DNA of 21,292 nucleotides from positions 1-21,292 of IMG/VR virus record IMGVR_UViG_3300031999_000225; one strand, 5' to 3'. The translations under genes and the position numbers were made by a program. The DNA comes from a virus. The notes beneath the pieces are model-generated. The model was not told where the DNA came from. It searched no databases and was given only the letters and a program-made list of their open reading frames with translations. Positions within the stretch are counted from its first letter, which is position 1. Every line of letters starts with the position of its first letter. This document shows positions 4,981 through 13,370 of the stretch, piece by piece.

Positions 4981-6466
4981 AGATATCATAGACCTTATTA
5001 AGATGTTGCCTGAGGCGGAGCAAGCTCCTATTTGGGAGGAGGTTCGTAACCTAGCCTCAGCGGAAACAAGAGAACAAGGCACTACGGACTTTATGAAGTT
5101 TGTCACAACCATGTGGCCTGGTTTTATACATGGAAGACACCATGAACTTATGGCTAGGAAGTTTGAAGAGATAGCAGATGGAAAAATTAAACGTCTTATC
5201 ATTAACATGCCACCTCGTCACACAAAGTCTGAGTTTGCCTCTTTTATGTTGCCTGCTTGGTTCTTAGGAAGGTTCCCAGGAAAGAAGATTATTCAGTGTT
5301 CTAATACAGCAGAACTTGCAGTTGGGTTTGGACGAAAGGTAAGAAATCTGGTAGACTCTGAAGTCTATAGCGAAATATTCCCAAACGTTGCCCTTCGTTC
5401 TGACTCTAAAGCTGCTGGTCGCTGGAGTACTAATGCTAATGGTGAGTACTTTGCTATTGGTGTGGGTGGTACTGTCACAGGTAAGGGAGCTGATCTACTC
5501 ATCATTGATGACCCGCATTCGGAACAGGAAGCAGCGTTAGCGGCTGGAGATCCAACCGTATACGATAAGGTCTTTGAGTGGTATACTTCTGGGCCTAGGC
5601 AGCGTTTACAACCAGGTGGCACAATTGTAGTAGTTATGACCCGTTGGGCTAAACGAGACCTCACTGGTAAGATTTTACAAGGTATGGTTGATCGTGATGG
5701 TGATGAGTGGGAGATTATTGAATTACCTGCTATACTACCATCTGAGAAACCTTTATGGCCAGAGTTTTGGTCTTATGAAGAATTAAGTAAACTTCGTGAA
5801 GAGTTGCCTTTAAGTAAATGGCAAGCTCAGTACCAACAAGACCCAACATCTGAAGAAGGCGCTTTAATTAAGCGTGAGTGGTGGCAAGTATGGGAAAAAG
5901 AACATCCACCACAATGTCAATTTATTATTCAGTCATGGGATACCGCCTTTACAAAGTCTGAGCGTGCCGACTATTCTGCATGTACAACTTGGGGTGTCTT
6001 TTATAAAGACGAGAATGAGAATGACCCACATATCATACTCCTTGACGCACTTAAAGAGCGTATGGAGTTTCCAGAATTAAAGCAAAGAGCTTTAGAGTAT
6101 TATCAAGATTGGCAACCCGATGCATTTATTGTGGAAGCCAAAGCATCAGGTGCGCCTTTAATTTTTGAACTAAGACGGATGGGAATCCCAGTTCAAGAGT
6201 TTACACCCACTCGTGGAAACGATAAGATTTCCAGAGTAAATTCGGTAAGCGATTTGTTCGCCTCTGGGAAGGTGTGGGCGCCAAGAAAAAGGTGGGCGGA
6301 GGAGGTCATTGAAGAACTCGCTGCATTCCCTAACTCAGACCATGACGACTTGGTTGACTCAAGCACACAAGCACTTATTCGTTTTAGACGTGGAGGCTTC
6401 GTAACTCTGCCTTCAGACGAACCCGATGAACCTCGTGAATTTAGAAGGAAGACTGGCTATTATTAA
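4973..6466 (+). CDS. terL: Terminase large subunit
   Basis: A 497-aa packaging motor and nuclease. The ATPase half has the Walker A-like loop MPPRHTKSE (residues 79-87), Walker B LLIIDDP (175-181) and coupling motif VVVMTRW (219-225). The RNase H-like nuclease half has SWDTAF (D323), FIVEAKASG (E388) and SDHDDLVDS (D458/D459), the expected acidic metal ligands. It pumps DNA through the portal into the prohead and cuts concatemers. The start is probably TTG at 4973, with weak AAGG upstream; ATG at codon 11 is an alternative. All catalytic residues are present. Confidence 0.96.
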   Translation: MSKDIIDLIKMLPEAEQAPIWEEVRNLASAETREQGTTDFMKFVTTMWPGFIHGRHHELMARKFEEIADGKIKRLIINMPPRHTKSEFASFMLPAWFLGRFPGKKIIQCSNTAELAVGFGRKVRNLVDSEVYSEIFPNVALRSDSKAAGRWSTNANGEYFAIGVGGTVTGKGADLLIIDDPHSEQEAALAAGDPTVYDKVFEWYTSGPRQRLQPGGTIVVVMTRWAKRDLTGKILQGMVDRDGDEWEIIELPAILPSEKPLWPEFWSYEELSKLREELPLSKWQAQYQQDPTSEEGALIKREWWQVWEKEHPPQCQFIIQSWDTAFTKSERADYSACTTWGVFYKDENENDPHIILLDALKERMEFPELKQRALEYYQDWQPDAFIVEAKASGAPLIFELRRMGIPVQEFTPTRGNDKISRVNSVSDLFASGKVWAPRKRWAEEVIEELAAFPNSDHDDLVDSSTQALIRFRRGGFVTLPSDEPDEPREFRRKTGYY

Positions 6467-7001
6467 TCAAAAGTACTGGCTATACGAGTCAGCCATTTCA
6501 AAAAAACAATGTGAGCTTATTTTAGAAGAGGCTAATTGGTCTCAAGAACATAATGCTGAATTTATGCGTGATGGTCAATCTGTCTCTAATGAAGATATTA
6601 GAACAACCAAAGTAACATTTATGCCAACCTATTCAGTAATAGGATGTATTTTAAATACCCATCTATTAAACATTAATGCTTACCAATGGAATTTTGATAT
6701 TAGTAGAATACAAGATATACAAATAGGACACTATGCCGAAGGCGGTCATTATGATTGGCATGTAGATGTGACTGTACCAGATGAAAATAACATACAAAGA
6801 AAGTTATCAGCTGTACTTATGTTATCAGACCCAGATGACTACGAAGGTGGGTTGTTAGAAATACAAGACACAGAAATACCCAAATTAAAGCAAGGAACGC
6901 TCATAGTCTTTCCTTCTTTTATGAAACATAGGGTTACCAATGTTACAAAAGGAAATCGTTTTACAGCGGTTGCATGGGCTGTAGGACCCGCATTTAGGTA
7001 G
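6426..7001 (+). CDS. 2-oxoglutarate/Fe(II)-dependent dioxygenase (prolyl-hydroxylase-like)
   Basis: A 191-aa protein with a double-stranded beta-helix pattern. It shows HYDWHVDV (H112, D114), the distal histidine FPSFMKHRVTNV (H168) and the co-substrate arginine GNRFTAVAW (R178); together these form the HxD...H iron triad and the 2-oxoglutarate site. GGLLEIQD (141-148) is the usual strand between them. The family (PKHD-type / P4Hc) hydroxylates protein side chains or repairs and modifies nucleic acids; the substrate cannot be read from sequence. The ATG at 6426 overlaps terL by 41 bases, and a later non-ATG start near codon 12 is possible, since GAAGGA lies at 6444-6449. It sits between terL and portal. 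Confidence 0.85.
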   Translation: MNLVNLEGRLAIINQKYWLYESAISKKQCELILEEANWSQEHNAEFMRDGQSVSNEDIRTTKVTFMPTYSVIGCILNTHLLNINAYQWNFDISRIQDIQIGHYAEGGHYDWHVDVTVPDENNIQRKLSAVLMLSDPDDYEGGLLEIQDTEIPKLKQGTLIVFPSFMKHRVTNVTKGNRFTAVAWAVGPAFR

Positions 7002-7053
7002 CTAAATATGCGTAAACAAGTTAAAATATTGTATCTACTATTAAAGGATTATT

Positions 7054-9612
7054 ATGTCAATAGATAAAGCCCTCTACGAAGCTCCTCAAGGTCTAGCAGG
7101 AATAGACCCACAACAACCAGCCATGGAAATAGAAATTGTAAATCCAGAGTCAGTTCATATTGGTATGGACGGCTTAGAGATTGACTTGGAACAAGACAAA
7201 GAAAAAGAAGACTTTGCCGATAACCTAGCTGAACACATGGATGAAGGTGACCTAGCACAATTAGCTGGTGACTTAGTAGGAGACTTTGATGGTGACGTTG
7301 ATTCTAGACGTGACTGGATCCAAACTTATGTAGATGGGTTAGATCTTTTAGGATTAAAAATTGACGAACGTTCTGAACCATGGGATGGCGCATGTGGCGT
7401 TTATCATCCTATTCTAGCTGAAGCGGTAACTAAGTTCCAATCAGAAACAATCATGGATACTTTCCCAGCATCTGGCCCAGTAAAAGGCGAGATCATTGGA
7501 AAAGAAACCCAAGAGAAAAAAGATGCTATGGGTCGTGTAGTTACAGACATGAACTATGAACTTACAGACAACATGCCAGAGTACAGACCAGAACATGAAA
7601 GAATGTTATGGGGCGTAGCATTATCTGGTAACGGTTTTAAAAAGGTTTATATAGATGCAGCGCTTGACCGCCAAGTATCTATGTATGTACCAGCTGAAGA
7701 CTTAGTAATGCCTTATGGTGCATCAAGCCTTGAAGCTTCTGAACGTGTAACTCATGTAATGCGTAAAACAGAAAATGAATTAAGAAGATTACAAATTGCT
7801 GGATTCTACCGTGATGTAGATATTGGTGAACCACAATCATCATTAGATGAAGTAGAGAAAAAGATTGCAGAGAAGTTAGGCTTCCGTGCAACCACTGATG
7901 ACAGATATAAGATTTTAGAAATGCATGTAGACTTGGATCTTCCAGGTTTTGAACATACAGATGACAAAGGTAAACTTACTGGATTAGCATTACCTTATGT
8001 AGTCACTATTGAAAAAAATACAAGTACAATTTTAGCCATTAGACGTAACTGGGATCCAGAAGATGATACTCATCAAAAACGTCAACACTTTGTACACTAC
8101 ACATACATACCAGGTTTTGGTATTTATGCGTTTGGCCTTATCCACTTGATAGGCGGTTTTGCTAAATCTGGAACATCCATACTTAGACAATTAGTAGACG
8201 CTGGATCACTGGCAAACCTACCTGGTGGATTTAAAACAAGAGGCCTTAGAGTTAAGGGTGATGACACTCCTATTGCTCCAGGCGAATTTAGAGATGTAGA
8301 TGTACCATCTGGCACGATGAAAGATAACATCATGCCGTTGCCATACAAAGAACCATCACAAACACTTATCCAATTACTTAATCAAATCATTGATGAAGGT
8401 CGTAGATTTGCTGCAGCTGGAGACTTAAAGGTTTCTGATATGTCAGCTAACAGCCCTGTAGGAACTACATTAGCTATTCTAGAACGTACATTAAAAGTAA
8501 TGTCAGCTATTCAAGCTCGTATTCACTTTGCAATGAAAAAAGAATTCAAGCTTCTTAAGGTTCTTATTTCTGAATATGCACCAGAAGATTATTCATATGA
8601 ACCATCAACTGGAAATAAAAAAGCTCGTAAATCTGATTACTCAATGGTTAATATCATTCCAGTATCAGATCCTAACGCAGCTACCATGTCACAAAAGGTA
8701 GTTCAATACCAAGCTGTATTACAACTTTCTCAAACAGCACCACAACTATACAATTTACCTTATTTGCATCGCCAAATGTTAGATGCATTAGGTATTAAAA
8801 ATACAGAAAAACTAGTGGCTATTCCAGAAGATATGACGCCATTAGATGCTGTATCTGAAAATGTAAATGCACTTAAAGGCAAACCACTTAAGGCTTTTGG
8901 TTATCAGGATCATAAAGCTCATATTCAAATTCATATGGCTGCAATGAATGATCCTAAGATTAAACAGTTAATTGGTCAGAACCCACAAGCACCTAACATT
9001 ATGGCGGCTGTTCAAGCTCACATTACAGAACATGTAGGACTTGAGTATAAGCGCCAGTTAGAGCAAATGGCTGGCATGCCTATACCTTCAAGTGAAGATG
9101 AAGACTTTAAGATGACTCCAGAAATGGAAATGCAAATTACGCAAATGGCTGTTCCATTTACTCAACAACTTCTTAATCAAAATCAAACTGAAGTTGCCGC
9201 TAAGAATGCGCAGATGGCTCAAAACGATCCTATCATTCAAATGCAAATGAAAGAATTACAGCTTAAATCTCAAGAAATTGATATTAAGATGAAGAAAATG
9301 CAGATTGATGCCGCTACTAAAGCTGATCAACTTGAACTTGAAAAAGAACGTATTAACGCTCAAAAAGAGATTGCTGGCATGCAAGTAGGCGCTAAGATCC
9401 AATCTGAAAAAGCTCATATTGCTTCTAAAGAAAAACTAGAAGGTATGAAAATTGGTAATGATGTTGGTAAGTCTAAAGACCAAATGAAACAACAAGACCA
9501 ACTTGAGAAGCTTCGTTTAGGTATTGAGTTAAAAAAATACAACAATCAAATGTCACAACAAGAAAGAAAATCATCACAAGAAAAACAACCTTCAAACAAG
9601 GAAAATAAATGA
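7054..9612 (+). CDS. Portal protein
   Basis: An 852-aa protein, large for a portal. An acidic N-terminal region (residues 1-80) is followed by the conserved portal core with RSEPWDGACGVYHPILAEAV, VALSGNGFKKVYID, PAEDLVMPYG and AAGDLKVSDMSANSPVGTT. The last 150 residues are Gln/Lys/Glu/Met-rich with strong coiled-coil character (LKSQEIDIKMKKMQIDAA). The protein forms the dodecameric DNA gate of the capsid and docks the terminase and neck proteins. AAAGGA lies 6 bases before the ATG. The charged C-terminal extension may project into the capsid or bind scaffold. Its stop overlaps the next ATG. Confidence 0.92.
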   Translation: MSIDKALYEAPQGLAGIDPQQPAMEIEIVNPESVHIGMDGLEIDLEQDKEKEDFADNLAEHMDEGDLAQLAGDLVGDFDGDVDSRRDWIQTYVDGLDLLGLKIDERSEPWDGACGVYHPILAEAVTKFQSETIMDTFPASGPVKGEIIGKETQEKKDAMGRVVTDMNYELTDNMPEYRPEHERMLWGVALSGNGFKKVYIDAALDRQVSMYVPAEDLVMPYGASSLEASERVTHVMRKTENELRRLQIAGFYRDVDIGEPQSSLDEVEKKIAEKLGFRATTDDRYKILEMHVDLDLPGFEHTDDKGKLTGLALPYVVTIEKNTSTILAIRRNWDPEDDTHQKRQHFVHYTYIPGFGIYAFGLIHLIGGFAKSGTSILRQLVDAGSLANLPGGFKTRGLRVKGDDTPIAPGEFRDVDVPSGTMKDNIMPLPYKEPSQTLIQLLNQIIDEGRRFAAAGDLKVSDMSANSPVGTTLAILERTLKVMSAIQARIHFAMKKEFKLLKVLISEYAPEDYSYEPSTGNKKARKSDYSMVNIIPVSDPNAATMSQKVVQYQAVLQLSQTAPQLYNLPYLHRQMLDALGIKNTEKLVAIPEDMTPLDAVSENVNALKGKPLKAFGYQDHKAHIQIHMAAMNDPKIKQLIGQNPQAPNIMAAVQAHITEHVGLEYKRQLEQMAGMPIPSSEDEDFKMTPEMEMQITQMAVPFTQQLLNQNQTEVAAKNAQMAQNDPIIQMQMKELQLKSQEIDIKMKKMQIDAATKADQLELEKERINAQKEIAGMQVGAKIQSEKAHIASKEKLEGMKIGNDVGKSKDQMKQQDQLEKLRLGIELKKYNNQMSQQERKSSQEKQPSNKENK

Positions 9613-9797
9613 GTGAATTAGATACTGTAGTAAATGAAATTAATGCTCAAGTAGCAAATCTACAAGAACATTTAGGTACAGGCGCAGCCAAAGACTATGC
9701 TGAATACCAAAATATGTGCGGAAAGATATCAGGTCTACTATCCGTATATCGTTATATCAAAGACCTAAAACAACACATGGAGAACTCGGATGAGTGA
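9609..9797 (+). CDS. 62-aa portal-linked hypothetical protein
   Basis: MSELDTVVNEINAQVANLQE, with KDYAEYQNMCGKISGLLSVY in the second half. It is almost entirely helical and probably coiled-coil. It is translationally coupled to portal (ATGA) and to the GroES-like gene (8-base overlap). Similar small helical proteins with a G-A-A-K-D-Y-A-E-Y-Q core follow the portal in related phages (from memory). Role unknown, likely head assembly. Confidence 0.7.
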   Translation: MSELDTVVNEINAQVANLQEHLGTGAAKDYAEYQNMCGKISGLLSVYRYIKDLKQHMENSDE

Positions 9798-10200
9798 AAT
9801 ACTAATCGGATCAAACCCCGATGATGTAAATGCAACAACAACACTTCCCCAAACGGAAGAAGAAAAAGCAAGACAGCTTCCAGAACCAAAAGGCTACCGC
9901 ATATTATGTGCACTACCAGAAGCTGAAGAAAAGTTTGACAGTGGTATCGTCAAATCTAGTGAAACAATGCGTAATGAAGAAATATTATCTACAGTATTTT
10001 TCGTAGTTAAACTTGGTCCCGATTGTTATAAAGATGAAAAACGTTTCCCGACTGGCCCTTGGTGCAAAGAAGGTGACTTTATCTTAGCTAGACCAAACTC
10101 TGGCACACGACTTAAGATTCATGGTCGTGAATTTAGAATAATCAATGATGATTCCGTAGAGGCGATAGTTGAAGATCCTCGTGGCATCAGCAGAGCTTAA
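9790..10200 (+). CDS. GroES-like co-chaperonin
   Basis: A 136-aa protein with a GroES (Cpn10) pattern after a 30-residue leader. GYRILCALPEAEEKFDSGIV (35-54) matches the first strand and mobile-loop entry of GroES. FFVVKLGPDCY (70-80) matches the V-x-x-V-G-x-G strand. WCKEGDFILARPNSGTRLKI (91-110) matches V-K-x-G-D-x-V-x-F. HGREFRIINDDSVEAIVED (111-129) is the typical end. Phage co-chaperonins such as T4 gp31 replace host GroES so that the chaperonin can fold the phage capsid protein. Position two genes after portal and four before capsid supports a folding role in head assembly. It is longer than host GroES (about 97 aa) because of the leader and an insertion around residues 78-92. Confidence 0.72.
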   Translation: MSEILIGSNPDDVNATTTLPQTEEEKARQLPEPKGYRILCALPEAEEKFDSGIVKSSETMRNEEILSTVFFVVKLGPDCYKDEKRFPTGPWCKEGDFILARPNSGTRLKIHGREFRIINDDSVEAIVEDPRGISRA

Positions 10201-10211
10201 GGAGAAAAATC

Positions 10212-11168
10212 ATGGCAGAAGAATTCCAATTTCCTGATGAAATAGAGGAAAAAAAGGTTGATGCTAATGCAGATGCTGGATTTGAAATTGAGGTGATTGA
10301 TGATCGCCCAGAAGAAGACCAGAAAAATGCAACACCATTACCTAAAGAAATCGTAGAAGACATTGAAAATGATGACTTGGAAGAGTATTCCAAGGAAGCT
10401 AAACAACGTTTACTACAAATGAAGAAGCTTATTAATGATGAACGTAGAGAAAAAGAACAAGCTTTACGTGAACAACAAGAAGCAATCCGTGTAGCACAAA
10501 CAATTATTGAAGAAAACAAGAAGCTAAAGGGTAGTTTAACCTCTGGCGAGAAGGTTTTAGTTGATAGTGTTAAAGTTTCAGCTGCACGAGACCTTGAAGT
10601 AGCTAAAAAAGCATATAAAGATGCGTATGATTCTGGTGATTCAGAACTTTTGGTCAATGCTCAGGAGCAATTAACTGAAGCAAAGCTCAAAATGAATCAA
10701 TTTGAGAATTATAAGTATCAATATGATGAAGAAACTTTCAAAAATCAAGAAAATGCTGTACAATCACAGTTACAACAGTCACAACCTGCTCGTTTGGATT
10801 CAAAAACCCAAGCATGGCTAGACAAAAATAGCTGGTATGGTACAGATGACGACATGAGTTTCCTTGCAATGGGTATTCATAGACGATTAGAACGTGATGG
10901 CGTGCCAATTGGCTCCGATCACTACTGGCAATCTATAGATACCGAGATGCATAAACGATTTCCAGAGAAATTTGCTGGTGAATCCCCTTCTGAAACCAAA
11001 GATTCAGTAAGACAGAAATCCTCAACGGTCGTAGCGCCTGCTACTCGTTCTACATCCCCAAAAAAGATTAGATTGACGCAGACACAATTAGCTTTGGCTA
11101 AGAAATTTAAACTTTCTCCAGAGCAATATGCTATGGAATTAACTAAATTGGAGTCACAAAATGGCTGA
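10212..11168 (+). CDS. Capsid scaffolding protein (probable)
   Basis: A 318-aa, highly charged protein with an acidic N-terminus (residues 1-60). A long helical coiled-coil region spans about 60-185 (KQRLLQMKKLINDERREKEQ, EDLEVAKKAYKD-type repeats). A conserved middle, TQAWLDKNSWYGTDDDMSF, is followed by a basic C-terminal part (SPKKIRLTQTQLALAKKFKL). This layout and the position between portal and capsid are typical of scaffolds that template prohead assembly through a basic C-terminal capsid-binding helix. GGAG lies 8 bases upstream. No protease motif is seen. Confidence 0.75.
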   Translation: MAEEFQFPDEIEEKKVDANADAGFEIEVIDDRPEEDQKNATPLPKEIVEDIENDDLEEYSKEAKQRLLQMKKLINDERREKEQALREQQEAIRVAQTIIEENKKLKGSLTSGEKVLVDSVKVSAARDLEVAKKAYKDAYDSGDSELLVNAQEQLTEAKLKMNQFENYKYQYDEETFKNQENAVQSQLQQSQPARLDSKTQAWLDKNSWYGTDDDMSFLAMGIHRRLERDGVPIGSDHYWQSIDTEMHKRFPEKFAGESPSETKDSVRQKSSTVVAPATRSTSPKKIRLTQTQLALAKKFKLSPEQYAMELTKLESQNG

Positions 11169-11607
11169 AAATAGAATTCCCCGTGAAGTAGATACCCGTC
11201 AACAGGATGAGCGCCCTAAACAGTGGAAAGCACCTGAATTGTTACCAGAACCCGATAAGCAACCTGGTTTTGCGTACAGATGGATTAGAGTTTCAATGCT
11301 GAACTCAGCAGACCCACGCAATCTCAGTTCTAAACTTAGAGAAGGCTGGGAACCTGTAAGAGCAGAAGAGCAACCGAAATTTCAACTGTTAGTTGATCCC
11401 GATAGTCGTTTTAAAGACAACATTGAGATTGGCGGATTATTACTTTGCAAGACACCACAAGAACTTGTTGAGCAAAGAACAGAGTACTATGAGAAGCAAA
11501 CGCAATCTCAAACAGACGCTGTTGATAATAATCTTATGCGTCAAAATGATCCTAGAATGCCTCTCTTTAATGAGAGAAAGTCTACGACTAGTTTTGGCAA
11601 AGGTTAA
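11161..11607 (+). CDS. Head-module conserved protein
   Basis: A 148-aa hydrophilic protein. Its conserved part is GFAYRWIRVSMLNSADPRNL followed by SSKLREGWEPVRAEE (residues 36-70), then IGGLLLCKTPQELVEQRTEY. This family recurs between scaffold and capsid genes in phages (from memory) and is thought to be a minor head component, but its function is not known to me. It overlaps the scaffold stop by 8 bases, which suggests stoichiometric coupling. It begins MAENRIPREVD without a strong ribosome site. Confidence 0.72.
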   Translation: MAENRIPREVDTRQQDERPKQWKAPELLPEPDKQPGFAYRWIRVSMLNSADPRNLSSKLREGWEPVRAEEQPKFQLLVDPDSRFKDNIEIGGLLLCKTPQELVEQRTEYYEKQTQSQTDAVDNNLMRQNDPRMPLFNERKSTTSFGKG

Positions 11608-11632
11608 TTTTTTAATTTAAGGAGTTTTAAAC

Positions 11633-12256
11633 ATGGCTTATCCAACCATTGACAAACCCTATGGATTTGAAGCGATTAATCGTTATGATGGTCTTCCTTA
11701 TGCTGGTGCAACATTACAGTATAAGATTAGTGGCTCTTACAACACACCAATCTATAACGGTTCTTCAGTTAAAATCGTAGCGGGCGGTAACGTTGAATTA
11801 TCTGGTGCAACAACTACTGGTACTATTATCGGTGTTGCAACTGGTTTTCAATACACAAATTCATCAGGTCAGACAGTTCAAGCTCAATACTATCCAGGTA
11901 CTAGCGTTACTAATGCTATTGCTTATGTAGTGGTTGATGCTTCAGCTTCTTTCAAGGTGTCAGTAACAACTTCAGGCGCTCCAACAGTAGTAACAGGTGC
12001 TAATGCAACTATCGTTGGTGCTAACGTAGCTGAAATCCAAAACGGTACAGGTTCTACAACAACAGGTAATGCACAATCATCTATTGTTAAACCTGCAGAT
12101 ACCGCTGGTGCTGCTACAACATTACCATGGAGAGTAGTTGCAGTTGTTCCAGATACAGCATATGTATTATCTGGCGTAACTCTTTACCCAGAAGTAATTG
12201 TAAAAGTCAACAACCCACAGCTTACTGCCCTCACAGGCGTAGCTTACGCAGCTTAA
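11633..12256 (+). CDS. Capsid decoration / head structural protein (probable)
   Basis: A 207-aa, Ala/Thr/Gly/Val-rich, beta-structured protein starting MAYPTIDKPYGFEAINRYDG. It contains IVAGGNVELSGATTTGTIIG and ends with a strand-rich tail VTLYPEVIVKVNNPQLTAL. It has no Cys and few charges, which is typical of surface virion proteins. It is placed directly before the capsid gene with a strong AAGGAG ribosome site. A decoration or head-stabilising protein that binds the capsid exterior is the best inference. Confidence 0.72.
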   Translation: MAYPTIDKPYGFEAINRYDGLPYAGATLQYKISGSYNTPIYNGSSVKIVAGGNVELSGATTTGTIIGVATGFQYTNSSGQTVQAQYYPGTSVTNAIAYVVVDASASFKVSVTTSGAPTVVTGANATIVGANVAEIQNGTGSTTTGNAQSSIVKPADTAGAATTLPWRVVAVVPDTAYVLSGVTLYPEVIVKVNNPQLTALTGVAYAA

Positions 12257-12272
12257 TTAAGGAGAAAAGAAC

Positions 12273-13181
12273 ATGGCTATTTCACGTGCGCAGCTCCTAA
12301 AAGAGCTATTACCAGGACTTAATGCATTATTCGGTTTAGAATATGCAACTTATGGACAAGAACACAAAGAAATCTACGAAACAGAGACTTCTGAGCGTTC
12401 ATTTGAAGAAGAAACAAAACTATCAGGCTTTTCAGCAGCACCAGTTAAAAACGAAGGCACAGCCATCGCTTATGACAATGCTCAAGAAGCTTGGACAGCA
12501 CGATACAATCATGAAACTATCGCTCTTGGCTTCAGCTTAACTGAAGAAGCTATTGAAGATAACTTATATGATTCATTATCTGCTCGTTACACAAAAGCTT
12601 TAGCGAGAGCTATGGCTTATACGAAACAAGTGAAAGCTGCTGCTGTTATTAATAACGGCTTCAGTGCATCATACACAGGCGGTGACGGTGTTGCTTTATT
12701 TAGCACTTCTCACCCAATTGTTTCAGGTGGCGTAAACAGCAACACTCCAGCTACAGCAGCTGACTTGAACGAAACTTCATTGGAAAATGCAGTTATTCAA
12801 ATCGCAGCTTGGACTGATGAGCGTGGTCTATTAATTGCAGCTAAACCTAAGAAACTTATCGTTCCACCAGCATTGCAATTCGTTGCAACACGCTTGTTAG
12901 AAACTGAGTTACGTGTTGGTACAGCTGACAATGACATAAATGCAATTAAGAACAATGGCGCTATCCCAGAAGGTTATACAATTAACCACTTCTTGACAGA
13001 CGCTAACGGTTGGTATTTAACAACTGATGTTCCTAATGGTATGAAACACTTTGTTCGTACTCCATTAAGCAATTCAATGGACGGTGACTTTGACACAGGT
13101 AATGTTCGCTATAAATCACGTGAACGTTATTCATTTGGTTGGTCAGATCCGTTAGGTATGTACGGTTCACCAGGTGCTTAA
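12273..13181 (+). CDS. Major capsid protein
   Basis: A 302-aa protein beginning MAISRAQLLKELLPGLNALF. The run AWTARYNHETIALGFSLTEE followed by AIEDNLYDSLSARYTKALAR (residues 73-112) and the C-terminal GDFDTGNVRYKSRERYSFGW are strongly conserved in a capsid group related to the Mu gpT-type head subunit. An HK97-like fold is expected: E-loop region around residues 38-62, P-domain helices at 87-120, and A-domain in the second half. AAGGAG lies 9 bases upstream. The gene ends 18 bases before a strong terminator, consistent with high expression. No N-terminal delta domain is evident, in line with the separate scaffold gene. Confidence 0.93.
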   Translation: MAISRAQLLKELLPGLNALFGLEYATYGQEHKEIYETETSERSFEEETKLSGFSAAPVKNEGTAIAYDNAQEAWTARYNHETIALGFSLTEEAIEDNLYDSLSARYTKALARAMAYTKQVKAAAVINNGFSASYTGGDGVALFSTSHPIVSGGVNSNTPATAADLNETSLENAVIQIAAWTDERGLLIAAKPKKLIVPPALQFVATRLLETELRVGTADNDINAIKNNGAIPEGYTINHFLTDANGWYLTTDVPNGMKHFVRTPLSNSMDGDFDTGNVRYKSRERYSFGWSDPLGMYGSPGA

Positions 13182-13199
13182 TTAAGCATTTGATGATGG

Positions 13200-13227
13200 A
13201 AAAAGCCTTCTTCGGAGGGCTTTTTTT
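13200..13227 (+). terminator. Intrinsic terminator after capsid gene
   Basis: An 11-bp stem (13200-13210 with 13215-13225, one U-G pair) is closed by a UUCG tetraloop and runs into seven T residues (13221-13227). It lies 18 bases after the capsid stop. This is a textbook Rho-independent terminator that ends the head transcript. Confidence 0.93.
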
Positions 13228-13256
13228 ATATCTATTCATTTGTAAAAACACTAGCG

Positions 13257-13286
13257 CTTACATGGCAAAATGTAGTAAAATATACA
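13257..13286 (+). promoter_or_regulatory. Candidate promoter for downstream structural genes
   Basis: CTTACA (13257-13262) and TATACA (13281-13286) lie 18 bases apart, each a 4/6 match to sigma-70 boxes. TAAAAT at 13276-13281 is an alternative -10. A promoter is expected here because transcription from the left stops at the terminator just upstream. The exact element is uncertain. Confidence 0.4.
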
Positions 13287-13289
13287 TAT

Positions 13290-13344
13290 CCAGGAACACC
13301 CTGGTTTATTAGACTGTCCTGGCAGACGCATAAAAGACTAATGA
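13290..13344 (+). ncRNA. Structured 5' leader RNA candidate
   Basis: A hairpin CCAGG-AACAC-CCTGG (13290-13304) is followed by a 7-bp stem TTATTAG/CTAATGA (13306-13312 with 13338-13344, one U-G pair) enclosing a 25-base region. That region contains a second CCTGG at 13318-13322, which could replace the first as partner of CCAGG. The two alternative pairings would suit a switch or a translational control element. The stem ends 16 bases before the AAGGA ribosome site of the next gene. Confidence 0.45.
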
Positions 13345-13370
13345 GCCTAACTTTTTATGAAGGAAAAATT

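Noticed and set aside
7009-7068. 19-codon frame before the portal gene.
   Set aside because: No Shine-Dalgarno, overlaps the portal start, and nothing in it is recognisable.
10187-10657. 156-aa leftward frame opposite the scaffold gene.
   Set aside because: Ser/Phe-rich shadow of a charged coiled-coil gene; no ribosome site or neighbours on that strand.
13290-13370. Possible glutamine-riboswitch (glnA / Downstream-peptide) class leader, known from aquatic bacteria and phages.
   Set aside because: The conserved core of that class (GGAAGUAGG-like segment) is not visible; I keep only an unclassified structured leader.
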